From an uncultured Parafilimonas sp. (GTDB lineage Bacteria; Bacteroidota; Bacteroidia; Chitinophagales; Chitinophagaceae), in NCBI GenBank assembly GCA_903882935.1, contig CAIRZB010000003.1:52540-116539 (forward strand): 64,000 bases of DNA, in the 5' to 3' direction. The position numbers and the translations under genes are program-made. Of this stretch, positions 7,505-14,588 are shown one piece after another (the stretch's first letter is position 1; every line of letters begins with the position of its first letter). The notes below the pieces were generated by a model. It was given only the letters and a program-made list of their open reading frames with translations, was not told where the DNA came from and did no database searches.

Positions 7505-8548
7505 CTATTTTAGCTTTACCTTCAGTACTTGGGTGCTGGCTGTAATAAATAATGTTTTTTCATCGGGCGAAAAAGCGCAATTGGCCGTTTTAGCGCCTGT
7601 ATAAATCCGCGCCAATACCTTACCGCTTGGGCTAAATATCCATATACCCTGCGGGCCTGCGGCAAATAGGTATCCCTGCTTGTTCACCTTCATGCCGTCA
7701 GGGTTCCCTAAGTCGGTACGGTCATACTCTTTTGCATGGTAAAATAGGCTTTCACTTTTTATAAGCCCTTTATCATCAAGTACATACTGGTTCCATGTCA
7801 TATTAGTGGAGTCGGAATTGGAAACATACAGCACCTTAGCATCTGGTGATAGCGCAATACCGTTGGGAAATTTCAATTCTTTGGTAAGCAAATCCAATCG
7901 CCCGTTAGGCTTCAGCCGGTAAACACCCTGAAAATCCAACTCTTTTGCAGTATCGGCCATCCTTTTGTCAAGGCCATATGGCGGGTCGGTAAAATACAGG
8001 TCGCCGTTGGGGTGAAAAACTGCATCGTTGGGGCTGTTTAGCCGTTTGCCTTTATAACGGTCGGTCAAAGTGATAAATTCAGGCTTGGGGTTATTTAAAG
8101 GTGCTTCCATTCTGGCAACCCGCCTGTCGCCGTGCTGGCATAAAACAAGGTTGCCTTTGGCATCCAATAAAAGTCCGTTTGAACCCGGTTCCACCTCTTT
8201 TTTTTCTGGGAATGTATGGCCGGAGGGTGTTAAATATAAAGATGCCCCACCCCCCTCCTTCCACTTAAATATTTTGTTATTAGGTATGTCGGAGAAAAGT
8301 AGGTAGCCGCTGTCTTTTATGTACACTGGCCCCTCCGTCCATTTGTATCCGCTCGCAATCACTTCTATTGCCGAGGACGAGTCAATGATATGCAATGCCT
8401 CTGAATCTAAAATGGCAATCCGCCGCACGACCGAATCTTTTTTTATTCCAGTTGATACCTTTTCTGTGGTAGCGTTTTCTGTGTTGGAGTGGCAGGAAGT
8501 GACTATTATGGCTAACCATAACACACAAGGAAGCGATAAAAATTTCAT
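7505..8548 (-). CDS. SMP-30/gluconolactonase/LRE-family lipoprotein
   Basis: A six-bladed beta-propeller lactonase-like protein of 347 residues. The N-terminus MKFLSLPCVLWLAIIVTSC is a lipoprotein signal with acylated Cys19. Metal-ligand motifs of the family are visible: TEGPVY (Glu72), LNSPNDAVFHPNGDLYFTDP and GNPDGMKVNKQGYLF. The blade signature FPNGIALSPDAKVLYVSNSD is also present. SMP-30 family members hydrolyse aldonolactones. A periplasm-facing lactonase fits a role in preparing sugar acids for the symporter encoded two genes upstream. It is the last gene of a four-gene leftward cluster, 78 bases after the aldolase gene. Confidence 0.88.
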   Translation of the reverse strand: MKFLSLPCVLWLAIIVTSCHSNTENATTEKVSTGIKKDSVVRRIAILDSEALHIIDSSSAIEVIASGYKWTEGPVYIKDSGYLLFSDIPNNKIFKWKEGGGASLYLTPSGHTFPEKKEVEPGSNGLLLDAKGNLVLCQHGDRRVARMEAPLNNPKPEFITLTDRYKGKRLNSPNDAVFHPNGDLYFTDPPYGLDKRMADTAKELDFQGVYRLKPNGRLDLLTKELKFPNGIALSPDAKVLYVSNSDSTNMTWNQYVLDDKGLIKSESLFYHAKEYDRTDLGNPDGMKVNKQGYLFAAGPQGIWIFSPSGKVLARIYTGAKTANCAFSPDEKTLFITASTQVLKVKLK

Positions 8549-8626
8549 TTGGCAGGCAGGTTTTATACTGCTAAAATTATAGCAAATTCTGTTATACTAC
8601 TGCTTGTTCCTGCGAAGCAATATTGA

Positions 8627-9448
8627 TTATACAATTAGCTTACCTTCAAGTACCGTTGCTGCATCATCTCCACCTGCTTTTTTTATCGTCTCAATATCAT
8701 GTTTTAACCGTTGTAAAAATAGTGCCACGTCAAAACTGTGTACCACAATGTTTGCCCCTTCTTGCATCCATTGTATTTGCCGTTCTGGCTCCAACGAAAA
8801 ATGGATGCCGATATGCAGCCCTTTTGCCCTGGTGGTATGGATAATGTTTTTTACTGCCGCTTCAAAAATGGGATGGTCGTATTGCTCGGGTACCCCTAGG
8901 CTCACCGAAAGGTCGTGCGGGCCGATAAAAACCGCATCCAGCCCAGGCACCGACAGTATCTCGTCCAGCCGCTCCATAGCAGGCACACTCTCTATATTCG
9001 CGATGCATATGTTGGCGGCGTTGTAATTATTAATGTATTCCTGCAACCCTTCAGGCATGGCCTTTGTGCCAGTTAGGTAGGCGGTTAACAACTCGCCTTT
9101 TAAGGGCCGGTATTTAACAGCCCCCACCAACTCAACCACCTGGCCAACATTTTCAATATAAGGCACCACTATCCCGGCTGCGCCACCGTCAATGGCTTGG
9201 CAGGCTAAGTAAGCATCTGGTGAAGGTATCCGTACCACGGGCACAATACCATTGGCCTTAAAAGCCTGGCACAAAATGGCCAATTCTGGCCGCCCAAGCG
9301 GTATATGCTCTGTGTCGATAAACACAAAATCTAGCCCCGCGCTTTTTATGGCAGCCGGCCACATAGGCCCGGTGGAAGTAATGCAGGTGCCATATACATT
9401 TTGCCCGTTACCCAGTTTTTGTAACAATATGTTTTTAGTGCCAGCCAT
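8627..9448 (-). CDS. HpcH/HpaI-family 2-keto-3-deoxy acid aldolase
   Basis: A class II (metal-dependent) aldolase of 273 residues, of the kind that cleaves 2-keto-3-deoxy sugar acids to pyruvate plus an aldehyde. Visible are FIDTEHIPLG with the catalytic His48, VVRIPSPD with the substrate-binding Arg73, the NIESVPAMERLDEIL metal ligand Glu153, and FIGPHDLSVSLG with Asp179. The exact substrate (rhamnonate, glucarate or other) cannot be read off. It lies 28 bases after the symporter gene and 78 bases before the lactonase gene, consistent with one transcript. Confidence 0.9.
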   Translation of the reverse strand: MAGTKNILLQKLGNGQNVYGTCITSTGPMWPAAIKSAGLDFVFIDTEHIPLGRPELAILCQAFKANGIVPVVRIPSPDAYLACQAIDGGAAGIVVPYIENVGQVVELVGAVKYRPLKGELLTAYLTGTKAMPEGLQEYINNYNAANICIANIESVPAMERLDEILSVPGLDAVFIGPHDLSVSLGVPEQYDHPIFEAAVKNIIHTTRAKGLHIGIHFSLEPERQIQWMQEGANIVVHSFDVALFLQRLKHDIETIKKAGGDDAATVLEGKLIV

Positions 9449-9476
9449 AAAAATTGAATTTAATTTTCATATCCCG

Positions 9477-11042
9477 TCAAAAGTTGCCCTTACGCATGTT
9501 TCTAAGTGCCGTTAACAGTACCCCTGCTAAAAATATCGCCAATGTGCCAACCACAATCACCATATTGGTATTGAGGTTGCTTCGCAAATACGCATACTGT
9601 TGCGGTATCATGGACGGGAACGTCACCCACGCAATTACCAACACCCCTATCATCACTGCCAGCAAGGCCTCCCTGTTTTTTGTTTGCTTACTCACTATAC
9701 CCAGCAAAAACAGGCCCAACATACCCGCCGCAAAAATACCAGATAGTTGCCACCACACATCCAATATGCTTTTTACGCCAATCATGGCAATGCCTGTAAC
9801 TATTGCCAATACACCCATAACAAAGGTTGACATAAAAAGCAAGCGCAGGGTTTGTTTACCTTCTAAATTTTTGTTGATGTAACGCTTATAAATATCAAAT
9901 GTAAAAACGGTGGCCGAGGCATTCATGCCCGAGCTAATGGTACTCATGGCCGCGGAAAGTATAGCCGACACAATGATGCCCACAATACCCACGGGCAAAA
10001 TATTCACCATAAAATCGGGCAATATTTTATCACCATAGTCGCTTGGTTTAAGCTGCGCTGCCACGGCCGCAATTGTTTGCGCAGGCGTGCCAGCGGGCAG
10101 CCTTTCGCCTGCCGCCCTTAGTTTTATTGCATCCAGCAGGGCAGGGTGTACCTGGTACCAGCCATACAAAGCGGTGCCGATGACAAAAAACAACAACGAA
10201 ACTGGCAGGTATAGTTTTACGCAAAGCCATAACGACTTAGCCGCCTCCTTTGACGACCCGGTTGCCTGGTAACGTTGTATATAATTTTGGTCCATGCCAA
10301 AATTATTCAGGTTGATAAAGATGCCATATAAAAATATCACCCAAAATGTAGACGTGGTAAAATTTGGCCTGAAACTGCCAAGGCTAAATTTATCGTCGGC
10401 TTTACCAATGGCAATAATGCGGCCGATGCCACCAGGCATTTGGCTGATGATAAAATAAAGTATAATAAGCGCGCCGATAGTTTTGATGATGCCTTGGGCT
10501 ACCTCCGTCCAAATAACGGCCTCCATGCCGCCCAGCACCGTGTAAATAATAATGATGGTGCCCATTACAACCATAATAGATTGCATGGAATAGCCTGTCA
10601 TGGCCTGCAGGCTTAACGCGATGCCGAAAAAAACGGAACCCATGCGCGCCAGCTGTGTAAGCAAAAAACAAACAACGGCATAGGTGCGCGCCCATGCGCC
10701 AAAACGCAGCTCCAAATGTGTATAGGCAGATGCCTCGCCGCTTTGGCGGTAAAACGGTATAAAATATTTGGCTGCAATCCAAGCAGAAATAGGCATTGAC
10801 AGGCTAAACACAAAGGCATTCCAATTGGTGCCGAAGGCTTTGCCCGGTACCCCCAAAAAAGTATTGCTGCTTAAAAAAGTTGCATAGATGGATATACCAA
10901 CCGCCCATTGGGGTATTTTACCGGATGCTTTTGTAAACTGCTCCGCGTTTTTGTTCTTGCCCGAAAACCAGATGCCAGTCATTATCATGGCAAGCATGTA
11001 CACGGCAATAATAACAAGGTCGGTAACCGGTAAATGTTTCAT
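9477..11042 (-). CDS. Sodium:solute symporter (SSS family)
   Basis: An inner-membrane transporter of 521 residues with about 13 hydrophobic segments. The first helix is TDLVIIAVYMLAMIMTGIWF. The SSS hallmarks follow: SGKIPQWAVGISIYATFLSS with NTFLGVPGKAF, GGMEAVIWTEVAQGIIKTIG and the conserved SSGMNASATVFTFDIYKR near the second sodium site. SSS members move sugars, sugar acids, sialic acid or amino acids with sodium. Its position between a lyase and an aldolase suggests that it imports the sugar acid they degrade. It follows the lyase gene by 48 bases. Confidence 0.92.
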   Translation of the reverse strand: MKHLPVTDLVIIAVYMLAMIMTGIWFSGKNKNAEQFTKASGKIPQWAVGISIYATFLSSNTFLGVPGKAFGTNWNAFVFSLSMPISAWIAAKYFIPFYRQSGEASAYTHLELRFGAWARTYAVVCFLLTQLARMGSVFFGIALSLQAMTGYSMQSIMVVMGTIIIIYTVLGGMEAVIWTEVAQGIIKTIGALIILYFIISQMPGGIGRIIAIGKADDKFSLGSFRPNFTTSTFWVIFLYGIFINLNNFGMDQNYIQRYQATGSSKEAAKSLWLCVKLYLPVSLLFFVIGTALYGWYQVHPALLDAIKLRAAGERLPAGTPAQTIAAVAAQLKPSDYGDKILPDFMVNILPVGIVGIIVSAILSAAMSTISSGMNASATVFTFDIYKRYINKNLEGKQTLRLLFMSTFVMGVLAIVTGIAMIGVKSILDVWWQLSGIFAAGMLGLFLLGIVSKQTKNREALLAVMIGVLVIAWVTFPSMIPQQYAYLRSNLNTNMVIVVGTLAIFLAGVLLTALRNMRKGNF

Positions 11043-11090
11043 ATTGGCTTATTGGCAATCCTCAGGTAAAGTACCTCAGCGGCAAAAAAA

Positions 11091-12032
11091 TTAAACGGCA
11101 GGTGTAATGCCCAGCCTTTCGCACCAAAGCGCAAAACTGTCGTGAATGCCATCCAGCGTGGTTTTTTGCTCTGGTGTTAACTCCAAAGCAAAAGTGCGGC
11201 TAATGGTACGTACCGGCAGGCCACGTTTTTTCAAAAAATATTTGGCACTCATCGGGTAGGCTTGGTGTATTAAGGGGTCTACCCGTGTTATCTCTGACTG
11301 TAGCCACTGAACATCTTCTTGCTTTTCGGGGTTGGTTGCGTTGTTACACATCCAAACGAGTATCTCGGGGTAAAAGTTACCAGAGATGGACGACATGCCT
11401 TTTGCACCCGCCTGCAGGGAGAACATGGCGTTGGGTGAATGAGCATCGTAAAACTCCAACGTGTTGTTTTCCAAGCTGCTCAACACATCCAGTTTTGCCT
11501 TTACAAACTCAGGCTTAATGGACGTGTCTTTATGGTACACCAACCTGTTTGCGCCCAAAAGGGTTTTAAATACGTCCGTTGAAATAATGCGTTTGTACGG
11601 TGCGGGACACTCGTACATACCCAGCGGTATATCACCCGTTAGGCTGAACATTTTATCAAAGTTGCGCAGCAGCACATCATCGCCATCCTCCAAGTTGGCA
11701 AAATGGCCGGTTATCATAATCACCGCGTCAATGCCTGTGTCATAAATTTTACGGGTAAATTCCGCTTTGTCTTCAATGGTTAGGCCAAAGCTGCCGGTGG
11801 CAACAACTGGCACTGCGCCGTTTACATAATCCACAATATGTTTGGTTAACTCTAGCCGCTCATCCTCGCTTATGCTAAACATCTCACTGCTAAGGCAGTT
11901 GGCAAAAAAGCCTTTCACCCCTGCGGCCAAATAAAAATCAATTAGCCTTGATACTGCATCCAAATCAACCTTAGCCTTAAGGTTAAACGGCGTTATCATT
12001 ACAGGCACAAATTTTTTTTCAACGGTTGTCAT
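11091..12032 (-). CDS. Dihydrodipicolinate synthase-family aldolase/lyase
   Basis: A DapA/NanA superfamily TIM barrel of 313 residues. The start at 12032 (MTTVEKKFVPVMITPF) places the family's 'G-V-x-x-P-x-x-TPF' opening at the N-terminus. The longer open frame to 12149 adds 39 residues without homology and was rejected. The Schiff-base lysine is K168 (LVYHKDTS) and the proton-relay Tyr is Y140 (LGMYECPAPY). The GTTGE loop position is occupied by NCLSSE, which is unlike true DapA, so a sugar-acid or sialic-acid lyase role is more likely than lysine biosynthesis. First gene of a cluster with the symporter, HpcH aldolase and lactonase. Confidence 0.85.
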   Translation of the reverse strand: MTTVEKKFVPVMITPFNLKAKVDLDAVSRLIDFYLAAGVKGFFANCLSSEMFSISEDERLELTKHIVDYVNGAVPVVATGSFGLTIEDKAEFTRKIYDTGIDAVIMITGHFANLEDGDDVLLRNFDKMFSLTGDIPLGMYECPAPYKRIISTDVFKTLLGANRLVYHKDTSIKPEFVKAKLDVLSSLENNTLEFYDAHSPNAMFSLQAGAKGMSSISGNFYPEILVWMCNNATNPEKQEDVQWLQSEITRVDPLIHQAYPMSAKYFLKKRGLPVRTISRTFALELTPEQKTTLDGIHDSFALWCERLGITPAV

Positions 12033-12096
12033 ATTGGCAAATCGGTTAATAATAGAATGAAATAGCACGTTTATTAGCGGTGCTAAAGTACAAATG

Positions 12097-12106
12097 ATAC
12101 CGGTAT
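12097..12106. promoter_or_regulatory. Palindrome ATACCGGTAT upstream of the lyase operon
   Basis: A perfect 10-base palindrome lies 65 bases upstream of the lyase start codon. Slightly nearer to the gene, TACTTTAG on the minus strand (about 12083-12090) is a 7/8 match to the -7 consensus. The palindrome would thus sit where a repressor or activator could contact the promoter. No regulator gene is adjacent. Confidence 0.35.
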
Positions 12107-12189
12107 AGTTGGGGCTGTGTTTTTTATTGTGTTTGTAGAATTTTACCAAATACGTGGTTAAAACTTACATATTTAAGGATAGGCGCGTT

Positions 12190-12396
12190 TTAGGTTTTGT
12201 GTGCAGGCGATTCCGCGCGTTTCCTGAAAAAAATCTCCAACTCTTTTAATCGCCTTACTTGTGCTTTTGTGGGATTAATAAAATTTCGGACTCTTTTTAT
12301 CATTGCCAGTGCATCGTCGTAACCTACTTTAATTTTTAACAAACAAACCCATATCAATTTGTTGGGTAGAAAAATTATAGGCTGCCAGTATTTCAA
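12190..12396 (-). CDS. Small hypothetical ORF, perhaps the second half of a frameshifted gene
   Basis: A frame of up to 68 codons with a lysine/arginine-rich C-terminus (IKRVRNFINPTKAQVRRLKE). I do not recognise it. Its plausible part begins near KVGYDDALAMIKR, directly where the neighbouring frame (12329-12490) ends at VKN. Together they could be one ~100-residue protein interrupted by a frameshift, or two short overlapping genes. Confidence 0.35.
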   Translation of the reverse strand: MKYWQPIIFLPNKLIWVCLLKIKVGYDDALAMIKRVRNFINPTKAQVRRLKELEIFFRKRAESPAHKT

Positions 12397-12490
12397 GCGC
12401 GTCGGTGGTATCTAAGGGAATGTTCATTTCTTTTGCAATGAAACTGGCTGTGCCACCGGCAAGAATGGCCCTTGGTGTTTTCTGTGCCAT
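12329..12490 (-). CDS. Small hypothetical ORF (53 codons)
   Basis: This frame begins MAQKTPRAILAGGTASFIAK and ends with DMGLFVKN before TAA. The composition is protein-like, with an alternating hydrophobic pattern, more so than the overlapping frame at its 5' half. I do not recognise a family. It overlaps the next downstream ORF in another frame, so a frameshifted single gene is possible. Confidence 0.4.
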   Translation of the reverse strand: MAQKTPRAILAGGTASFIAKEMNIPLDTTDALEILAAYNFSTQQIDMGLFVKN

Positions 12491-12976
12491 ATAAGGCCCG
12501 GGCCACTTCCATCATGCTGCCATCCCCTCCATATCTACGTTGCCTTTTTGTTTACTGGCGGCTTTACCCCCCGTACTTGTGGCATACCGCCACGTCCCAA
12601 TCGATGCCAGTGCCAGCAAATGCCCGGTTTATATAGGAAACTATCGGTTTGTCTAATCCAGACAAATGATTGATGATAGAATATATTTTTTTCAAGTGGC
12701 CTGTTTGGCCATTACGTTTCTATAAGCATGCCGCGTTGCGGTAGCTTTTTTTTAGTACGATATTTATTTAGCGGAATGGGAATAGTGCTGGATATTTTTC
12801 TCGGGCAGAAGTTTGTTTATCAATGTAAGCCATTTTTGGCAACGGCTACCCAACAGTAGCTAATTGCCTGTTGGGGTAACCTTGGCAAAAAATAACGGGC
12901 CTCAAATTTGGCAGGGCAAACTTGTAGTGTACGTGTTTTACTCGCAATGGTGCAGTATGCCCAAAAACAGGCATTG
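12491..12976. other. Gene-free region
   Basis: No convincing ORF is seen. The only structure noted is a loose inverted repeat around 12845-12882 (gctacccaacag against ctgttggggtaac). The stretch may be decayed coding sequence. Confidence 0.4.
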
Positions 12977-13171
12977 TTACTGCATCAACAGGCTTTTAAT
13001 ATCTTCGTAGCTTTCGTCTACATCAATCTGATTGTAAGCACTCTTTGAGAGGTCATTTATGTACATAACGCTGCCGTTGCCTGTGTTGGATGGCAGCACC
13101 TTTTCAATAACATGGGTGTTGTACAGTTCTTTTTTTCCGTTACGGGTGGTTACTTCAATAAATTGCGCCAT
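12977..13171 (-). CDS. Small hypothetical protein (64 residues)
   Basis: The sequence MAQFIEVTTRNGKKELYNTH continues with VIEKVLPSNTGNGSVMYIND and ends in an acidic DVDESYEDIKSLLMQ helix. The pattern is a short beta-rich domain (N-G-K motif, then hydrophobic strand, then 'S-x-E-x-I' helix). It resembles in layout the tiny FlbD/YlzI-type proteins, but I cannot claim homology. It is a cytoplasmic protein without signal. It starts about 90 bases downstream of the TPR-protein gene, separated from it by a strong terminator. Confidence 0.6.
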   Translation of the reverse strand: MAQFIEVTTRNGKKELYNTHVIEKVLPSNTGNGSVMYINDLSKSAYNQIDVDESYEDIKSLLMQ

Positions 13172-13203
13172 TGTGTGTTTTTGTTATTTTTATTAAATAT
13201 CTA

Positions 13204-13247
13204 ATAACAAAAATCCCGCCGTATTACAGCGGGATTTTTTGTTATTA
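13204..13247 (-). terminator. Strong terminator downstream of the TPR-like protein gene
   Basis: The stem AAAATCCCGC/GCGGGATTTT is extended by flanking ataacaaa/tttgttat. It forms a long hairpin with A and T tracts on both sides, so it could work in either direction. It lies 13 bases past the stop codon of the gene ending at 13260. Confidence 0.85.
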
Positions 13248-13259
13248 CTAACTTTAGCA

Positions 13260-14573
13260 TTAATATTTGTCAGCCTCTGCGTCAAATTGCTTGTAGAGAG
13301 CCTCGTATTTGTCAACTGCTTTAGCGTCAACGCCCTTACTTTTTTCTGACTTCCATTGGTACAGGTTGGCAAGGTCTTTTATAGCATTACCAAGTATGCT
13401 TTTTTCCCTTTTTTCAATATCTGTTTTAGCTTTAAGCACAGTGTATGCCTGGGTAAGCCAAGCAATGCTTGAATCAGCATATTGCTGTTGTTGCTTTTCC
13501 ACTTCTGCCCTTGCGGCCTTCAATACTGGGCCCTCGCCGCGTAATTTGTAATAACGGGTACCGAGTTCCTCATCATACACATTATAATACAATACCCCGA
13601 TGTTATAAGCATAAATGCCGTTGGGTGTAAACTTATAGGCATGGCTGTAGGCGTCTGCTGCATTTAGTTTTAATGCTACCTTGCCAGCACTGTCAAGTTT
13701 TGCTGCCTGCTTTTTATCAGGCTGCGAAAATGCGTCTCCAAACGTGGCAAACTGCTCTTCAGTTAGCTTACCGGCTGCGGCATCACTTTTGTATTTCGCC
13801 ATCAAGTCAGTTAAACTTGAATTAGTGGTTGCATTTTGCATTTCAAACTGAGACCAGCTGCTGGCATACTCTGGAAAAACCTTTTTGCCCAAAGCTATGT
13901 ACTTGTTAAAATTCTCCGTGTCGCCAGTTTTTAAATAATGGTCAACAATAAAAGTGTACATGTTGCTTTCAAAATGCTTATTGTCGCCGATACGTATTTC
14001 CCTGTCGGCCAAAACGCGGTAATAATACACTGCCAGGTCAGCATTCCCGCTGTTTTGGGCAGCGTAACCAGTGTATAGCACCACCGTGGTATCTAGAAAG
14101 TTTTTGTTAACCAATAAATTATGCGCTGCCAAAAACGTATCTAATTTGTTTACTTGTGAAAAGCCTTTTAGGCTTTGTTGCCAATTAGAATGGTTGAAAG
14201 ATACTATACCAAGGTTAATGGAGGCTGATTTCAAATATTCCAAGGCAGGGAAAATACTCATGTTTTCCTTTAAAACAGCCAGCCCTGTGTCTTTTTTCGC
14301 ATAGGCCTCTAATTCAGCCCAAGCGACAGAGTCAGCATTAGGGTATTTTACATAAAGTAGCGTGTCGAAATAAAGATTGGAATAGGTTGCGAATGCCCAA
14401 AACAGCGTTTGAGGCTTATCCTTGGCCTTGGGGTCAGCTAAAAGTTTGTCGATGTCTTTTTTTGAGTCTTCTGGTTTTTTGGCAAACGCGTTTACCTTAA
14501 ACCTTTCGTAGTCCTGGGCAAACGAAACGTACCCAGTGAAAGCAAGCAATAGCGCAAGAACGATTTTTTTCAT
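13260..14573 (-). CDS. Secreted TPR-like protein of unknown function
   Basis: A 437-residue exported protein. The signal peptide is MKKIVLALLLAFTGYVSFAQ with cleavage after AQ expected. The mature part is helical and alanine-rich, with repeated helix-turn-helix segments typical of tetratricopeptide repeats (for example PALEYLKSASINLGIVSFNH, and PNGIYAYNIGVLYYNVYDEE near residue 320). The end is lysine-rich. It starts 15 bases after the gyrA stop codon, so the two are probably co-transcribed. The function is unknown; TPR proteins usually serve as scaffolds. Confidence 0.75.
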   Translation of the reverse strand: MKKIVLALLLAFTGYVSFAQDYERFKVNAFAKKPEDSKKDIDKLLADPKAKDKPQTLFWAFATYSNLYFDTLLYVKYPNADSVAWAELEAYAKKDTGLAVLKENMSIFPALEYLKSASINLGIVSFNHSNWQQSLKGFSQVNKLDTFLAAHNLLVNKNFLDTTVVLYTGYAAQNSGNADLAVYYYRVLADREIRIGDNKHFESNMYTFIVDHYLKTGDTENFNKYIALGKKVFPEYASSWSQFEMQNATTNSSLTDLMAKYKSDAAAGKLTEEQFATFGDAFSQPDKKQAAKLDSAGKVALKLNAADAYSHAYKFTPNGIYAYNIGVLYYNVYDEELGTRYYKLRGEGPVLKAARAEVEKQQQQYADSSIAWLTQAYTVLKAKTDIEKREKSILGNAIKDLANLYQWKSEKSKGVDAKAVDKYEALYKQFDAEADKY

Positions 14574-14588
14574 GACGGGGATTTTAAA

